This document shows, piece by piece, positions 7,443 through 16,215 of a stretch of DNA of 23,554 bases. Positions within the stretch are counted from its first letter, which is position 1. Every line of letters starts with the position of its first letter. The DNA comes from a virus. A program made the translations under genes and the position numbers. The DNA is taken from the IMG/VR virus record IMGVR_UViG_3300022934_000187, positions 1 through 23,554 of that record. One strand, written 5' to 3'. The notes below the pieces were generated by a model. That model saw only the letters and a program-made list of their open reading frames with translations. It did not search any database and had not been told where the DNA came from.

Positions 7443-8597
7443 ATGGGACTAATAAACGTAACACAACAGGCTTATTATAGTCAGTCACAACAATTTACTG
7501 CTAATGGTTCAACAGATGTATTTACATTATTAACAACTTATTTTCCTACGTTACCCGCTGCAAAAGCTGATATTCAAGTTTTTATAGATGGAAAAGAAAT
7601 AAGTACAGGTAATTATAGTTATACTGGCGGTGTTTTAACAATTACCGGCAATGCAAATAATAATAATGTTATAACATTAGTTGGTAGTAATTATTATCCA
7701 AATAATGGATTAATAGTTGAAGTAAAAGAATTTGCTAAAGCAGAAAGATTTGGAGGCTATAGATATATATCTTTAGCTGATTTAATAAATAACTATTTAG
7801 TTTCATATGTTGGAGATGGCAAATTAATAAACAATGTAAGAAAAACAGATGTTTTATTCCATGCTAAAAGAGGAATACAAGAATTTAGCTATGACGTTTC
7901 AAGAGTTGAAAAAATACAAGAAATACAGTTAGGAACAAGTTTATCAATGCCTTTACCTCAGGACTACGTACATTATGTTAGAATTTCTTATGTTGACGAT
8001 TCTGGTATTGAAAATATAATATATCCAGCTAGATTTACATCAAAACCTTCACAATCAATATTGCAAGATGACGATTATAAGTATTTATTTGATTCAGATG
8101 GTAGTTTATTAACAGGTACTCCTATTACAAGCGAAAGATTCAAAGAATTTGAAATGATAAAATTAACTGGTAATGATATAGGGTCAGATGCTAATTATAC
8201 TCAAAATGATGAATTAGATAGAATACATATACAAGGCGGAAGATATGGGTTAGATCCTGAAGTTGCTCAAAATAATGGGGTATTTATAATTGACGAATTA
8301 AATGGTAAAATTAGTTTTTCTAGTGATGTAGCAGATAAAATAATTACATTAAAATATATATCAGACGGATTAGGAACAGATGACGAAATGCAAGTACATA
8401 AATTTGCAGAAGACGCAATGTATAAATATATAACTCATGCTATAGCAAGTACCAAAGCTAATATGCCCGAATATATAATAAACAGATTTAGAAAAGAAAA
8501 AAGAGCTGCTATGCGTAATGCAAAGCTTAGATTATCAAGTTTAAAATTAGGTGAGCTTACTCAAGTAATGAGAGGTAAATCAAAACAAATTAAGTAA
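7443..8597 (+). CDS. Second connector/ring protein with N-terminal beta-sandwich-like domain
   Basis: A 384-residue protein with two parts. Residues 1 to about 95 read like a small phage beta-sandwich: YYSQSQQFTANGSTDVFTLL, then IQVFIDGKEI, YSYTGGVLTITG and a closing VEVKEF. Such a domain is more often seen on tail fibres and base structures. Residues about 105-384 hold an adaptor-like region, LADLINNYLVSYVGDGKLIN, with FHAKRGIQEFSYDV, MPLPQDYVHYVRISYVDD and KPSQSILQDDDYKYLFD, ending in a basic helical tail. This region resembles the tail-tube/ring proteins that bind the portal in T7-, P22- and crAss-type phages, by pattern only. It sits between the 250-residue ring candidate and the nozzle gene, with only 3 bases on either side. 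The ring assignment is moderate, and the fold of the N-terminal domain is inferred from strand-like alternation. Confidence 0.62.
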   Translation: MGLINVTQQAYYSQSQQFTANGSTDVFTLLTTYFPTLPAAKADIQVFIDGKEISTGNYSYTGGVLTITGNANNNNVITLVGSNYYPNNGLIVEVKEFAKAERFGGYRYISLADLINNYLVSYVGDGKLINNVRKTDVLFHAKRGIQEFSYDVSRVEKIQEIQLGTSLSMPLPQDYVHYVRISYVDDSGIENIIYPARFTSKPSQSILQDDDYKYLFDSDGSLLTGTPITSERFKEFEMIKLTGNDIGSDANYTQNDELDRIHIQGGRYGLDPEVAQNNGVFIIDELNGKISFSSDVADKIITLKYISDGLGTDDEMQVHKFAEDAMYKYITHAIASTKANMPEYIINRFRKEKRAAMRNAKLRLSSLKLGELTQVMRGKSKQIK

Positions 8598-8600
8598 CAC

Positions 8601-11600
8601 ATGCCAGAACTTAAAAATACCTTCCTAGAAGGTAAAATGAATAAAGACCTAGATGCTCGTTTATTAAAAAACGGAGAATATGTAGATGCTCAAAATATTT
8701 ATATAACTAAATCTGAAGGATCTGATGTTGGCACTGTTCAAAATATTTTAGGCAACACATTGCCATATTCATCAAGCATTAATAAAGGAACTGTTATAGG
8801 ATATTATGCTGATAGCGAAAGAACAAGTAATAATGAATATAGAATATTTTATTTTGTAAAAGGAACTGGAAGTTATGCTGATAATATTTATTATTATGAA
8901 GCAGGTTCAACAACAGCTCCTATATCTTTAATAGACAATACAAGTAACTTTTTAAAATTTAATACAAATTATTTAATTACAGGAATTAATTTAATTGATA
9001 ATTTATTATTTTGGACAGACAATTTAAATCAGCCAAGAAGAATAAATATATTAACAGCTTTTGATAATACAAGTTATTACAATAATGAAGATAAAATATC
9101 TGTAGCAAAATATTACCCATATACTCCTCCTCAAGTTTTAACTCAGCAGGGCTCTACGTACTATACCGGTATGCAAAAAGCTAAAACAACAGCTGATACT
9201 GAAACTTCTACTACAAATACAAATATAACATTAAATACATATAATAACGACGTCCATGAAGGCCAAGTCATATATAACGGCTCAACATCTATTGGTGTTG
9301 TAGAAAGTGTAAGTTCAGACGGTTTAACAGTTACTGTTGATCAAAATGTTAATATTACAGCTAGTTCAGGATCACCTGTTACATTAACATTTTTAAACCA
9401 AAATGAACGATTAGAAGAAAAATTTGTAAGATTTGCATATAGATTTAAATATTTAGATGGTGAATATTCATTAATATCACCGTTTACGCAGCATTGTTTT
9501 ATACCTAAAACATATAATGCTAATTATGAAGACTCAGAAGGAACAAGTTATAACGCAGGTGGTATAACAGCTAGCCAAGAAGAGCTTGCTGCAAAAACAA
9601 CAGAATTAGAAAGTTTTGTTAATGATATTGCGCATGTTAGATTGCAAATTGAACTGCCCTCAGCAAATCCTACAACTGATTTTGAAATTGACAAAATAGA
9701 GATATTATATAAAGAATCAGATAAGCCATCATTGAAAGCTATAGCACAGCTTAGCATTACAGATGCAAGTGTTGGATCTGACAAAATATATAATTATACG
9801 TATAAAGGTAATTTACCTTATAAAACTTTACCAGAAGCACAAGTTACTAGAGTATATGATAATATACCTGCTAAAGCTAAAGCACAAGAAATAATAGGTA
9901 ATAGAATTGTTTATGGTAATTATCAAGAAAATCCTAATAATAAACCTTATAGTTCGTATTCATTTGATTATGAAGTTTTTGTAGAAGACAGGGGGAGTAT
10001 GGAACCAGGAGAAAAATATCATATACAATATCCTTACCATACTATAAAAACAAGAAGAACATATCAGGTTGGAATTGTGCTCGCAGATAGATATGGTAGA
10101 CAATCTCCGGTGTTTTTATCTGATAACGTGGACAATTCTTTGGTTAAAGTAAATGCAAAAAATACAAACGAAGCTTCAAATAGTTGGAATGGAGAAATTT
10201 TAAAAATAAAATTTAATCAACCAATCCCAGATAGTGATGCAAATGCTGCTTCAGTATTATATGATCCAGCTAACCCAACAGCTAATCCAACTGGGTGGTA
10301 TTCTTATAAAATTGTTGTAAAACAAACAGAACAAGATTATTATAACGTATACGCTCCAGAAGCAAAAGATAATATACCAAATGTAGATACTTTAGCGGCT
10401 CATTCAGGTATATATCATAGCGATGAAGATAAAAGAACTTGGTTAGTATTGCATGGCGATAATATAAATAAAGTGCCCAGGGACACAACAGAAGAATCTG
10501 TTGATGATAATTCTGTATTCCCAACTAATATAAGTTTATATCCTAAAGTAAATAGCCATTTAACATATATAATGGATGATGGCCCATTAATTGATATAAC
10601 AAGTATTGGTAAAGCACTTGATCACGGGTTAGAATTAATTAATCCCGCATATACTGGTATAGAGCAAGAAACAGGTAATACGTATTTACAATTTCATAAT
10701 TGGAGAAAAAATCCTTTATTAGCTGAATTACCGGATGGATATGGCAGAACAATTAATGTTACACAATCATCTCAACAGCCTTTAATTTTTCAAGGCACAT
10801 TAGGGTTTTCAGTATGGGAAACTAAACCATTTGAAAGTGCATTAGATATATATTATGAAACTTTAACTTGTGGTTTAATTTCTGATTTAGAAAATGAAAT
10901 TAATAATGGTTTTGGAGGTGGTGGTTCACCAACCGGACAAATACCAACAACCATACAATTTAATGATAGCACTACATCTGCAAGTTTTGACGAAGGATTA
11001 ACAGCTCCTAATCAAGTGGGTACTAATTTACAAACATTAGATCAAAATGGTACAGCTATTCCTAGTGGATTAACGTATTCAATTGTTAGTGTGCTAGAAG
11101 ACGGGGCAACACCACCGCTGCAGGAAGCATCAGAAACACATTTTGGAATTCATGATGCTGGGAATAATATATATCAATTGAGAATAACTAATCCTGAGTT
11201 TTATTATGGTGCGTCTGGGCATACATATACCGTAAGAATAAAAGTATTAGATAACCAAAATAATCCCGCTAGGTATCAAGATTTTTCAATTACATTAAAT
11301 AATTCAACACCTACTTTAGTTTTACCAGCAACAGCAAATCATATACATTTTAGATCAACAGCAGCAATATTTAGTCCATCAAATACAACGGTAAATGGTA
11401 GTGCAGACCCTGATCAAGATAATATATTTACAGGCACAAGTGCATATGCAATAACTGGTGTTACATATGACCCAGGTGGCAATGATGAGGATAGTAGCGG
11501 AACACAAGTTTCTAAATTTACAGTAAATGGAAGTACAGGGGCTGTTTCAGCAAATAATCATAATTTTCCATCAAGTGAAGTTGGAAAAGTATATAGAATC

Positions 11601-11972
11601 ACCATGACGGTTACTGACGATGGTGGACTAACTTCCACGTCTGCAAGTTGTGATGTCACAATTGGTGGGTGGTTTTTTGGTAATTATTTATATGGTGCTT
11701 TTACTGATATTTGTGGTGTTATAAATTCTAATTCTCCCAGTCAAAACTTTTATATTAAAAGACCCGCATCAAACACGTCAACATCATTAACACCACAATA
11801 TAATGATGAGGTATATACAGATGCTGCTCTAACTACCGCATTTAATGCAGGTGCTGTTATAACACAGATTGTTGGAGGTGGTGACGGTACAGGTATACAT
11901 ACGGAAGTAATTGGTGGTAAAGTTCAATATATTGACCAAGACAACAATTGTAGCGGATACCCTGGCCCTTAG
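8601..11972 (+). CDS. Tail nozzle/stabilization protein, N-terminal part, with C-terminal adhesion-like domains
   Basis: A 1123-residue protein. Residues 1-50 contain TFLEGKMNKDLDARLLKNGE and EGSDVGTVQNIL, a signature I associate with crAss-like and marine podovirus stabilization/nozzle proteins. Typical nozzle segments continue with NRIVYGNYQENP (about 434) and WETKPFESALDIYYET (739-754). A Gly-rich linker GFGGGGSPTG (about 769-778) separates this from two Ig/cadherin-like beta domains. One spans about 779-900 (ends TVRIKVLDNQNNPARYQDF). The other spans about 901-1023 (contains VNGSTGAVSANNHNFP and YRITMTVTDDGG). A last 100-residue domain (1024-1123) is framed by Cys1038 and Cys1117. The nozzle closes the tail channel; the added domains look suited to binding a surface. 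The gene is the only one here ending in TAG; read-through would add ten residues, ending at TAA 11997-11999. The next gene appears to encode the remaining nozzle part. Confidence 0.7.
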   Translation: MPELKNTFLEGKMNKDLDARLLKNGEYVDAQNIYITKSEGSDVGTVQNILGNTLPYSSSINKGTVIGYYADSERTSNNEYRIFYFVKGTGSYADNIYYYEAGSTTAPISLIDNTSNFLKFNTNYLITGINLIDNLLFWTDNLNQPRRINILTAFDNTSYYNNEDKISVAKYYPYTPPQVLTQQGSTYYTGMQKAKTTADTETSTTNTNITLNTYNNDVHEGQVIYNGSTSIGVVESVSSDGLTVTVDQNVNITASSGSPVTLTFLNQNERLEEKFVRFAYRFKYLDGEYSLISPFTQHCFIPKTYNANYEDSEGTSYNAGGITASQEELAAKTTELESFVNDIAHVRLQIELPSANPTTDFEIDKIEILYKESDKPSLKAIAQLSITDASVGSDKIYNYTYKGNLPYKTLPEAQVTRVYDNIPAKAKAQEIIGNRIVYGNYQENPNNKPYSSYSFDYEVFVEDRGSMEPGEKYHIQYPYHTIKTRRTYQVGIVLADRYGRQSPVFLSDNVDNSLVKVNAKNTNEASNSWNGEILKIKFNQPIPDSDANAASVLYDPANPTANPTGWYSYKIVVKQTEQDYYNVYAPEAKDNIPNVDTLAAHSGIYHSDEDKRTWLVLHGDNINKVPRDTTEESVDDNSVFPTNISLYPKVNSHLTYIMDDGPLIDITSIGKALDHGLELINPAYTGIEQETGNTYLQFHNWRKNPLLAELPDGYGRTINVTQSSQQPLIFQGTLGFSVWETKPFESALDIYYETLTCGLISDLENEINNGFGGGGSPTGQIPTTIQFNDSTTSASFDEGLTAPNQVGTNLQTLDQNGTAIPSGLTYSIVSVLEDGATPPLQEASETHFGIHDAGNNIYQLRITNPEFYYGASGHTYTVRIKVLDNQNNPARYQDFSITLNNSTPTLVLPATANHIHFRSTAAIFSPSNTTVNGSADPDQDNIFTGTSAYAITGVTYDPGGNDEDSSGTQVSKFTVNGSTGAVSANNHNFPSSEVGKVYRITMTVTDDGGLTSTSASCDVTIGGWFFGNYLYGAFTDICGVINSNSPSQNFYIKRPASNTSTSLTPQYNDEVYTDAALTTAFNAGAVITQIVGGGDGTGIHTEVIGGKVQYIDQDNNCSGYPGP

Positions 11973-12004
11973 AGAATTAAGAAAATATGTAATAATTAAA
12001 TAAT

Positions 12005-13279
12005 ATGGCAGCTATTAAAGAAATCGGTTATTTTAACTCTATATTTGTAAAGTCTTTTGACTATTCTAGCAATGCTAGTAATAAATATCATATAGAAGAA
12101 AATAGAATAAAAGGTGGATTTAATAACACCCAAATGGACCAAGGTGTCCGTGCATATGCTGTAAATGACGATTATACTGTAATAAATAGAAAAAATGCCA
12201 TGATATATTCTGGTATTTATAATTCAAAAACCGGCATTAATGAATTGAATCAATTTCCTATTGGTGCAAATATTACAAAAGCAGTTGATATTACAGATGG
12301 ATCAATACAAAAACTTCATGCTGAAGATCGTGAACTATTTATATTGCAGGAAGATAAAGTAAATGCGGCAGGTATAAATAAAGATTTTATATTTACAGCG
12401 GAAGGTCAACCATTGTCAACAGCATCAAATATTGTAATTGGGCAGGTAAGAACGTATTTAGGCAAATATGGTATAAGCTTAAACCCAGAAAGTTTTGCTG
12501 TTAAAGGAAATAGAAAATATTTTACAGATAGAAAAAGAGGTGTTGTATTAAGATTAACAAGAGACGGATTAACTGAAATATCAAATTATGGTATGCATGA
12601 TTATTTTAAAGATAATCTTAAAAACAATACAAAGCTAATTGGGTTATATGATAATGTAAAAGACCAATATATATTACATTTAAAAGATTCAGCAAAAACA
12701 ATTGCTTATGATGAAAACTCCAGAGGCTGGACAAGTTTTTATACATATTATCCAGAAGCTGGGTTTACTTTAAATAATACATTTTATACTTTTTATCAAA
12801 GTAATATATATGAACATCATAGTACATCTGGCAACTATAATACATTTTATGGTTTATCTGCGCAACCTTCAACAATTTCTTTAATTGTTAATACAGATGC
12901 ATCAACAGTTAAAAACTTTAAGACATTAGGTTATGAAGGGACAAGCGGGTGGTATGCTAATAACATAAAAACAGATGCCGATAACAATAATTCATCTGAT
13001 ACAGCAGCAAATATATCAAAATATCAATATGATTACGGTTATGATAATAACAATGATTTAATAAGTATTTTGCCGTCTATGTTTAGTAAAAAAGAAAGTA
13101 AATATTTTTCTATATTGCAAAACAATTCGGAAGCTCCTGGGGAAAATGAAATTTTGTTTGGGCATGAATACATTTCAGGAATTAAAGGTATGTATATGGA
13201 TATTACATTAGGTACAACAGAAAATAACAAACAAGAATTATTTGCAGTTTCAAGCGAAGTTGCACAATCATCAAAATAA
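12005..13279 (+). CDS. Tail nozzle/stabilization protein, C-terminal part on a separate gene
   Basis: A 424-residue protein without an enzyme motif. It carries KYHIEENRIKGGFNNTQMDQ (residues 27-46), IYSGIYNSKTGINELNQFP, GSIQKLHAEDRELFILQEDK, and NPESFAVKGNRKYFTDRKRG (160-179) followed by RLTRDGLTEISNYGMHDYF. I recall these as lying in the C-terminal half of single-chain crAss-type stabilization/nozzle proteins, after the part encoded by the preceding gene. The second half is rich in Asn, Tyr and Ser and probably beta. The start at 12005 is fixed by an in-frame stop at 11993-11995 and lies 32 bases after the previous stop, in a different frame. The two genes are therefore truly separate rather than one frame broken by a single stop. 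The Asn/Tyr/Gly composition also fits a structural tail protein of another type. Confidence 0.62.
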   Translation: MAAIKEIGYFNSIFVKSFDYSSNASNKYHIEENRIKGGFNNTQMDQGVRAYAVNDDYTVINRKNAMIYSGIYNSKTGINELNQFPIGANITKAVDITDGSIQKLHAEDRELFILQEDKVNAAGINKDFIFTAEGQPLSTASNIVIGQVRTYLGKYGISLNPESFAVKGNRKYFTDRKRGVVLRLTRDGLTEISNYGMHDYFKDNLKNNTKLIGLYDNVKDQYILHLKDSAKTIAYDENSRGWTSFYTYYPEAGFTLNNTFYTFYQSNIYEHHSTSGNYNTFYGLSAQPSTISLIVNTDASTVKNFKTLGYEGTSGWYANNIKTDADNNNSSDTAANISKYQYDYGYDNNNDLISILPSMFSKKESKYFSILQNNSEAPGENEILFGHEYISGIKGMYMDITLGTTENNKQELFAVSSEVAQSSK

Positions 13280-13285
13280 AAAATT

Positions 13286-14233
13286 ATGAGCGACGGTAAA
13301 TTTATGAAATTTCTCGGTGGCGGAGGTGCTTCTTTAATAGGTGCCGGTGTTAGTTTGATTGGTGGCCTTATAGGTGCTGGTAAAGCTAGACGTGCCGCAA
13401 GAGCACAAGCAAGACAAGCTGCTGCATTAAACAGAAGGATAGAATCGCTTGAAGCAAATAGGCAAGCAGTAATAAATCCTTATGCTAATGTTAGAGATTT
13501 AAGTTCAATGGTTTCAAATCCATTTGAAAATTTACAAGTTGCAACTGCTGCGGCTGAAATGAGAGCACAAGAACAAGACATATCACTAGCAACTACACTA
13601 GATACATTAAGAGCGACAGGTGCTGGGGCTGGAGGCGCTACAGCATTAGCGCAAGCAGCATCAAGAAGTAAAGCAAATATTGCTGCAGATATACAAAAAC
13701 AAGAAGCACAAAACACAAGGCTAAGAGCACAAGGTGAACAACAAATGCAACAATTGCAAATGAGAGAAGCTGCTAGAGTACAACAAGCAGAAGCGCAAGG
13801 TAAAGCATTTATGTTTGGTGCACAGGAAAGAAGGGAAATGGCACAATTAAATAGATTAGCAGCACAACAACAAAATGCTGCTGCACAAGCAATGCAGTTA
13901 AGAGGACAAGCAAGTGCAATGTCAGGGCAAGCATTAGGTTCTGTTGGCAATATATTAGGTGCTATGGGCGGAATTGCTAAATACAATCAATATTTAAATA
14001 GCGGTATAACGCCTAATATAAGTGGTCATGGTCAAATGATTGGGACCCCTCCTCCTGTATATGGAACTCATACGCCTGATTTTGCTTTACAAAATTTAGG
14101 ACAAACAATAAGTAATTCAATAGCAGCACAAAAAGCCGTTCAAGTTCCTGGTTTTAATTTAAGTTTAAATCAAGGAAGAGGAGCATTTGGTTCACAATAT
14201 GGTGGCGCTTTTGGCGGTTACGGTAGAAATTAA
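13286..14233 (+). CDS. Internal virion (ejection) protein, Ala/Gln-rich, with glycine-zipper hydrophobic segment
   Basis: A 315-residue protein. Residues 9-32 form a Gly-rich hydrophobic stretch with small residues at regular spacing (glycine-zipper type), followed by a basic patch (KARRAARAQARQ). This layout suits insertion into a membrane. Residues about 60-215 are Ala, Gln, Arg and Glu-rich and almost surely helical or coiled coil, including AEMRAQEQDISLATTLDTLR and ATGAGAGGATALAQAASRSK. The C-terminal third is Gly, Asn, Gln and Pro-rich and probably disordered, ending GGAFGGYGRN. Size, composition and position just before two large internal proteins match the smallest member of a T7 gp14-gp15-gp16-like or P22 gp7/gp20/gp16-like ejection set. 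Those proteins leave the capsid with DNA and form a channel across the envelope. The high Ala/Gln content produces a long spurious open frame on the opposite strand. The role is inferred; the coding call is certain. Confidence 0.7.
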   Translation: MSDGKFMKFLGGGGASLIGAGVSLIGGLIGAGKARRAARAQARQAAALNRRIESLEANRQAVINPYANVRDLSSMVSNPFENLQVATAAAEMRAQEQDISLATTLDTLRATGAGAGGATALAQAASRSKANIAADIQKQEAQNTRLRAQGEQQMQQLQMREAARVQQAEAQGKAFMFGAQERREMAQLNRLAAQQQNAAAQAMQLRGQASAMSGQALGSVGNILGAMGGIAKYNQYLNSGITPNISGHGQMIGTPPPVYGTHTPDFALQNLGQTISNSIAAQKAVQVPGFNLSLNQGRGAFGSQYGGAFGGYGRN

Positions 14234-14240
14234 AAATATT

Positions 14241-16211
14241 ATGGGAGCATACGAAAATCCAAGATTCTTTAACGCGCCAAATTATATGGCAGGAACACAA
14301 GCTTTTATAGGTACTTTTAAAAAAGGTCTTGAAGAAGGTTTGCAATATGGTGAAAATCTTATCGCAGATAGAAAAGAATATGAAAAAGGTATATATGAAA
14401 AAGGTGAAGAATTAAAACAAGAATTAGATGCAGCTGTTAGTAATAGTCAAATGACTAAACAACAAGTGCAAGACGCTTTGAGATCATTTTATGATGAAGC
14501 ATTGTCAGTTGATATGCCTACTAAAAAAGGATTAGGCGGTTTATTTGCAAAACCAACTGAAAGAAGATTAGGTAAGCTTGATTTAATAGAAGCACAAAAT
14601 AGTTTTACAGATGCTGTCACGGGCATTAATACAGCATTTAATTATGCTTATGACCCTGAAATTGATATAATGGAAAATGAAGATAGAGGGCATCCACAAT
14701 TTAAAAAGAAAAAAGCTATTTACGACGCAATAAAAAATGCAAGTGCAAATCCTAACTTTAATTATGCTGATGGTAAATTTGATGGAAGCCTTGAAGTTAT
14801 GATAGATGGTAAAAAACAAAAATTTACTACAGGAGAAATTCAAGCTATATTTAGCGCATCAGGTAAAGAACAAAGAGATATTATTGATACCAAGCATAAT
14901 GAAATGCTAGAGGGTGTTTCTACCCAAGTAACTACTGCTATTAACAATAATTTAGAATATTTAAAGTATGAAGAAGGTGATGAAAATAAATTAATTGTAG
15001 GAAGAAAAATTGCAGAAAAGATTGTTGATGAAAGATTAGGAATTATGGGAGAGCCTAGTCAATATAGTAAAGCAACATTAAGTTTTTTAAATGATGAGTA
15101 CAATAACCATGCTGACGTTAACGAAAACCAAAAAATAGATATTGTTAAAAAAAGTTTAACATTTCTTCCTATAAATGTTAGTAAAAAATTAAGTACAGAT
15201 GAAATTGCAAGAATTGCAAATGAACCTATGGATATCAGTGCTGCTACATATGCTGAAAGATATGATATAACACCAGAAGAAGCAATACAATTAAGACAAC
15301 AAATATTACAAGGAAAAACAGAAGTTGTAAAAGCTTCTTATATGCAAGATTTAGCAGATAAAGGATTAGTAAATAAAGCTTATATTGCTCCAAAAGAAAC
15401 ATATACTCCTCCAACTGAAGGAGCTATTAATCGTTCTCAAATACGTGATTATGCTTCAACTAGAGCTAAAAATATTGCAAATATTACTTATTCAGCTATG
15501 GAAAAAACAGCTACGCCTGATGCACAAGATTCATTTTATGCTAATAGAAACCCAGAATCATATAGCGAACTTAAACCAGGGTATATTGTAGGCGCTGGTG
15601 TAAAAATGTATAATAATGTAGCATTTGATCCTAATGTAGAAGAAGGGCCTGATAACCCTAGAATAATTCCAGGATTAAAAGTAACTGATCAAATGAGAGA
15701 AAACTTTATTGGTAAAGTAGCAAAAATTGGTGATAAGGGGGAATTGTTTAGAATTAATAATGTATTTGTTAGTCCTGCAGGTAATATAGAATTTGATTAC
15801 GAAGAAAGTGCAGTTACAGAAACTATAGACGGTGAAAAACAACAAACGGATATAATTGATCAAACTACACCTTATAATATATATAGTCCAGAATCTATGA
15901 AAAGCATGTATAAAGCTATGCTATCCGATTTAGGCTCTGAAAAATCTAAAGTTTATGGTGATAATTTATATTCAGAATTAATTTCTGGTTCTTATTTAAC
16001 GAAGCCTGAACAATTTGCAGCTAGAAAAATGGATAAATGGGCTAATTATATCATTAATAATTATGGATATGAAAATATGAAAAAGTACCCAATGTTTATA
16101 AGCTGGTTAAGTGAAAATTATACTAATTTACCAGACAATTCACCTTTTGCTAATTCAGATGTTCTTAAAGGATTGGGGATAACTACACCACCAATTTTTA
16201 AATCAAAATAA
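14241..16211 (+). CDS. Internal virion protein, middle-sized ejection protein candidate
   Basis: A 656-residue protein when started at the ATG at 14241, seven bases after the preceding stop and within the usual AAAAATATT leader. A longer frame opens at 14187 but would overlap the previous gene by 47 bases and give an unlikely N-terminus, so the shorter start is preferred. The protein is largely helical with a charged N-terminal region (about 25-75, KKGLEEGLQYGENLIADRKE onward). A beta-like section lies near 460-555 (KVAKIGDKGELFRINNVFVS). It closes with SGSYLTKPEQFAARKMDKWA and a Pro-rich end. No signal peptide, membrane segment or enzyme motif is seen. By order and size it corresponds to the middle partner (gp15-like) of an ejection complex between a small membrane-active protein and a giant protein. 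I do not recognise a named domain, so function is by context only. Confidence 0.58.
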   Translation: MGAYENPRFFNAPNYMAGTQAFIGTFKKGLEEGLQYGENLIADRKEYEKGIYEKGEELKQELDAAVSNSQMTKQQVQDALRSFYDEALSVDMPTKKGLGGLFAKPTERRLGKLDLIEAQNSFTDAVTGINTAFNYAYDPEIDIMENEDRGHPQFKKKKAIYDAIKNASANPNFNYADGKFDGSLEVMIDGKKQKFTTGEIQAIFSASGKEQRDIIDTKHNEMLEGVSTQVTTAINNNLEYLKYEEGDENKLIVGRKIAEKIVDERLGIMGEPSQYSKATLSFLNDEYNNHADVNENQKIDIVKKSLTFLPINVSKKLSTDEIARIANEPMDISAATYAERYDITPEEAIQLRQQILQGKTEVVKASYMQDLADKGLVNKAYIAPKETYTPPTEGAINRSQIRDYASTRAKNIANITYSAMEKTATPDAQDSFYANRNPESYSELKPGYIVGAGVKMYNNVAFDPNVEEGPDNPRIIPGLKVTDQMRENFIGKVAKIGDKGELFRINNVFVSPAGNIEFDYEESAVTETIDGEKQQTDIIDQTTPYNIYSPESMKSMYKAMLSDLGSEKSKVYGDNLYSELISGSYLTKPEQFAARKMDKWANYIINNYGYENMKKYPMFISWLSENYTNLPDNSPFANSDVLKGLGITTPPIFKSK

Positions 16212-16215
16212 AATT

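Noticed and set aside
11670-11972. Variable region of a diversity-generating retroelement at the nozzle gene end
   Set aside because: No template repeat or reverse transcriptase is present in the window and the domain does not look like a C-type lectin; it cannot be supported here.
13480-13986. 168-residue Cys- and Ala-rich open frame on the minus strand
   Set aside because: It is the mirror of the Ala/Gln-rich ejection protein; Cys and Ala codons arise from reversed GCA/CAA runs, and all real genes here are on the + strand.
14187-14240. Upstream ATG giving an 18-residue extension of the 656-residue protein
   Set aside because: It would overlap the preceding gene, while ATG 14241 sits just after that gene's stop with the typical leader.
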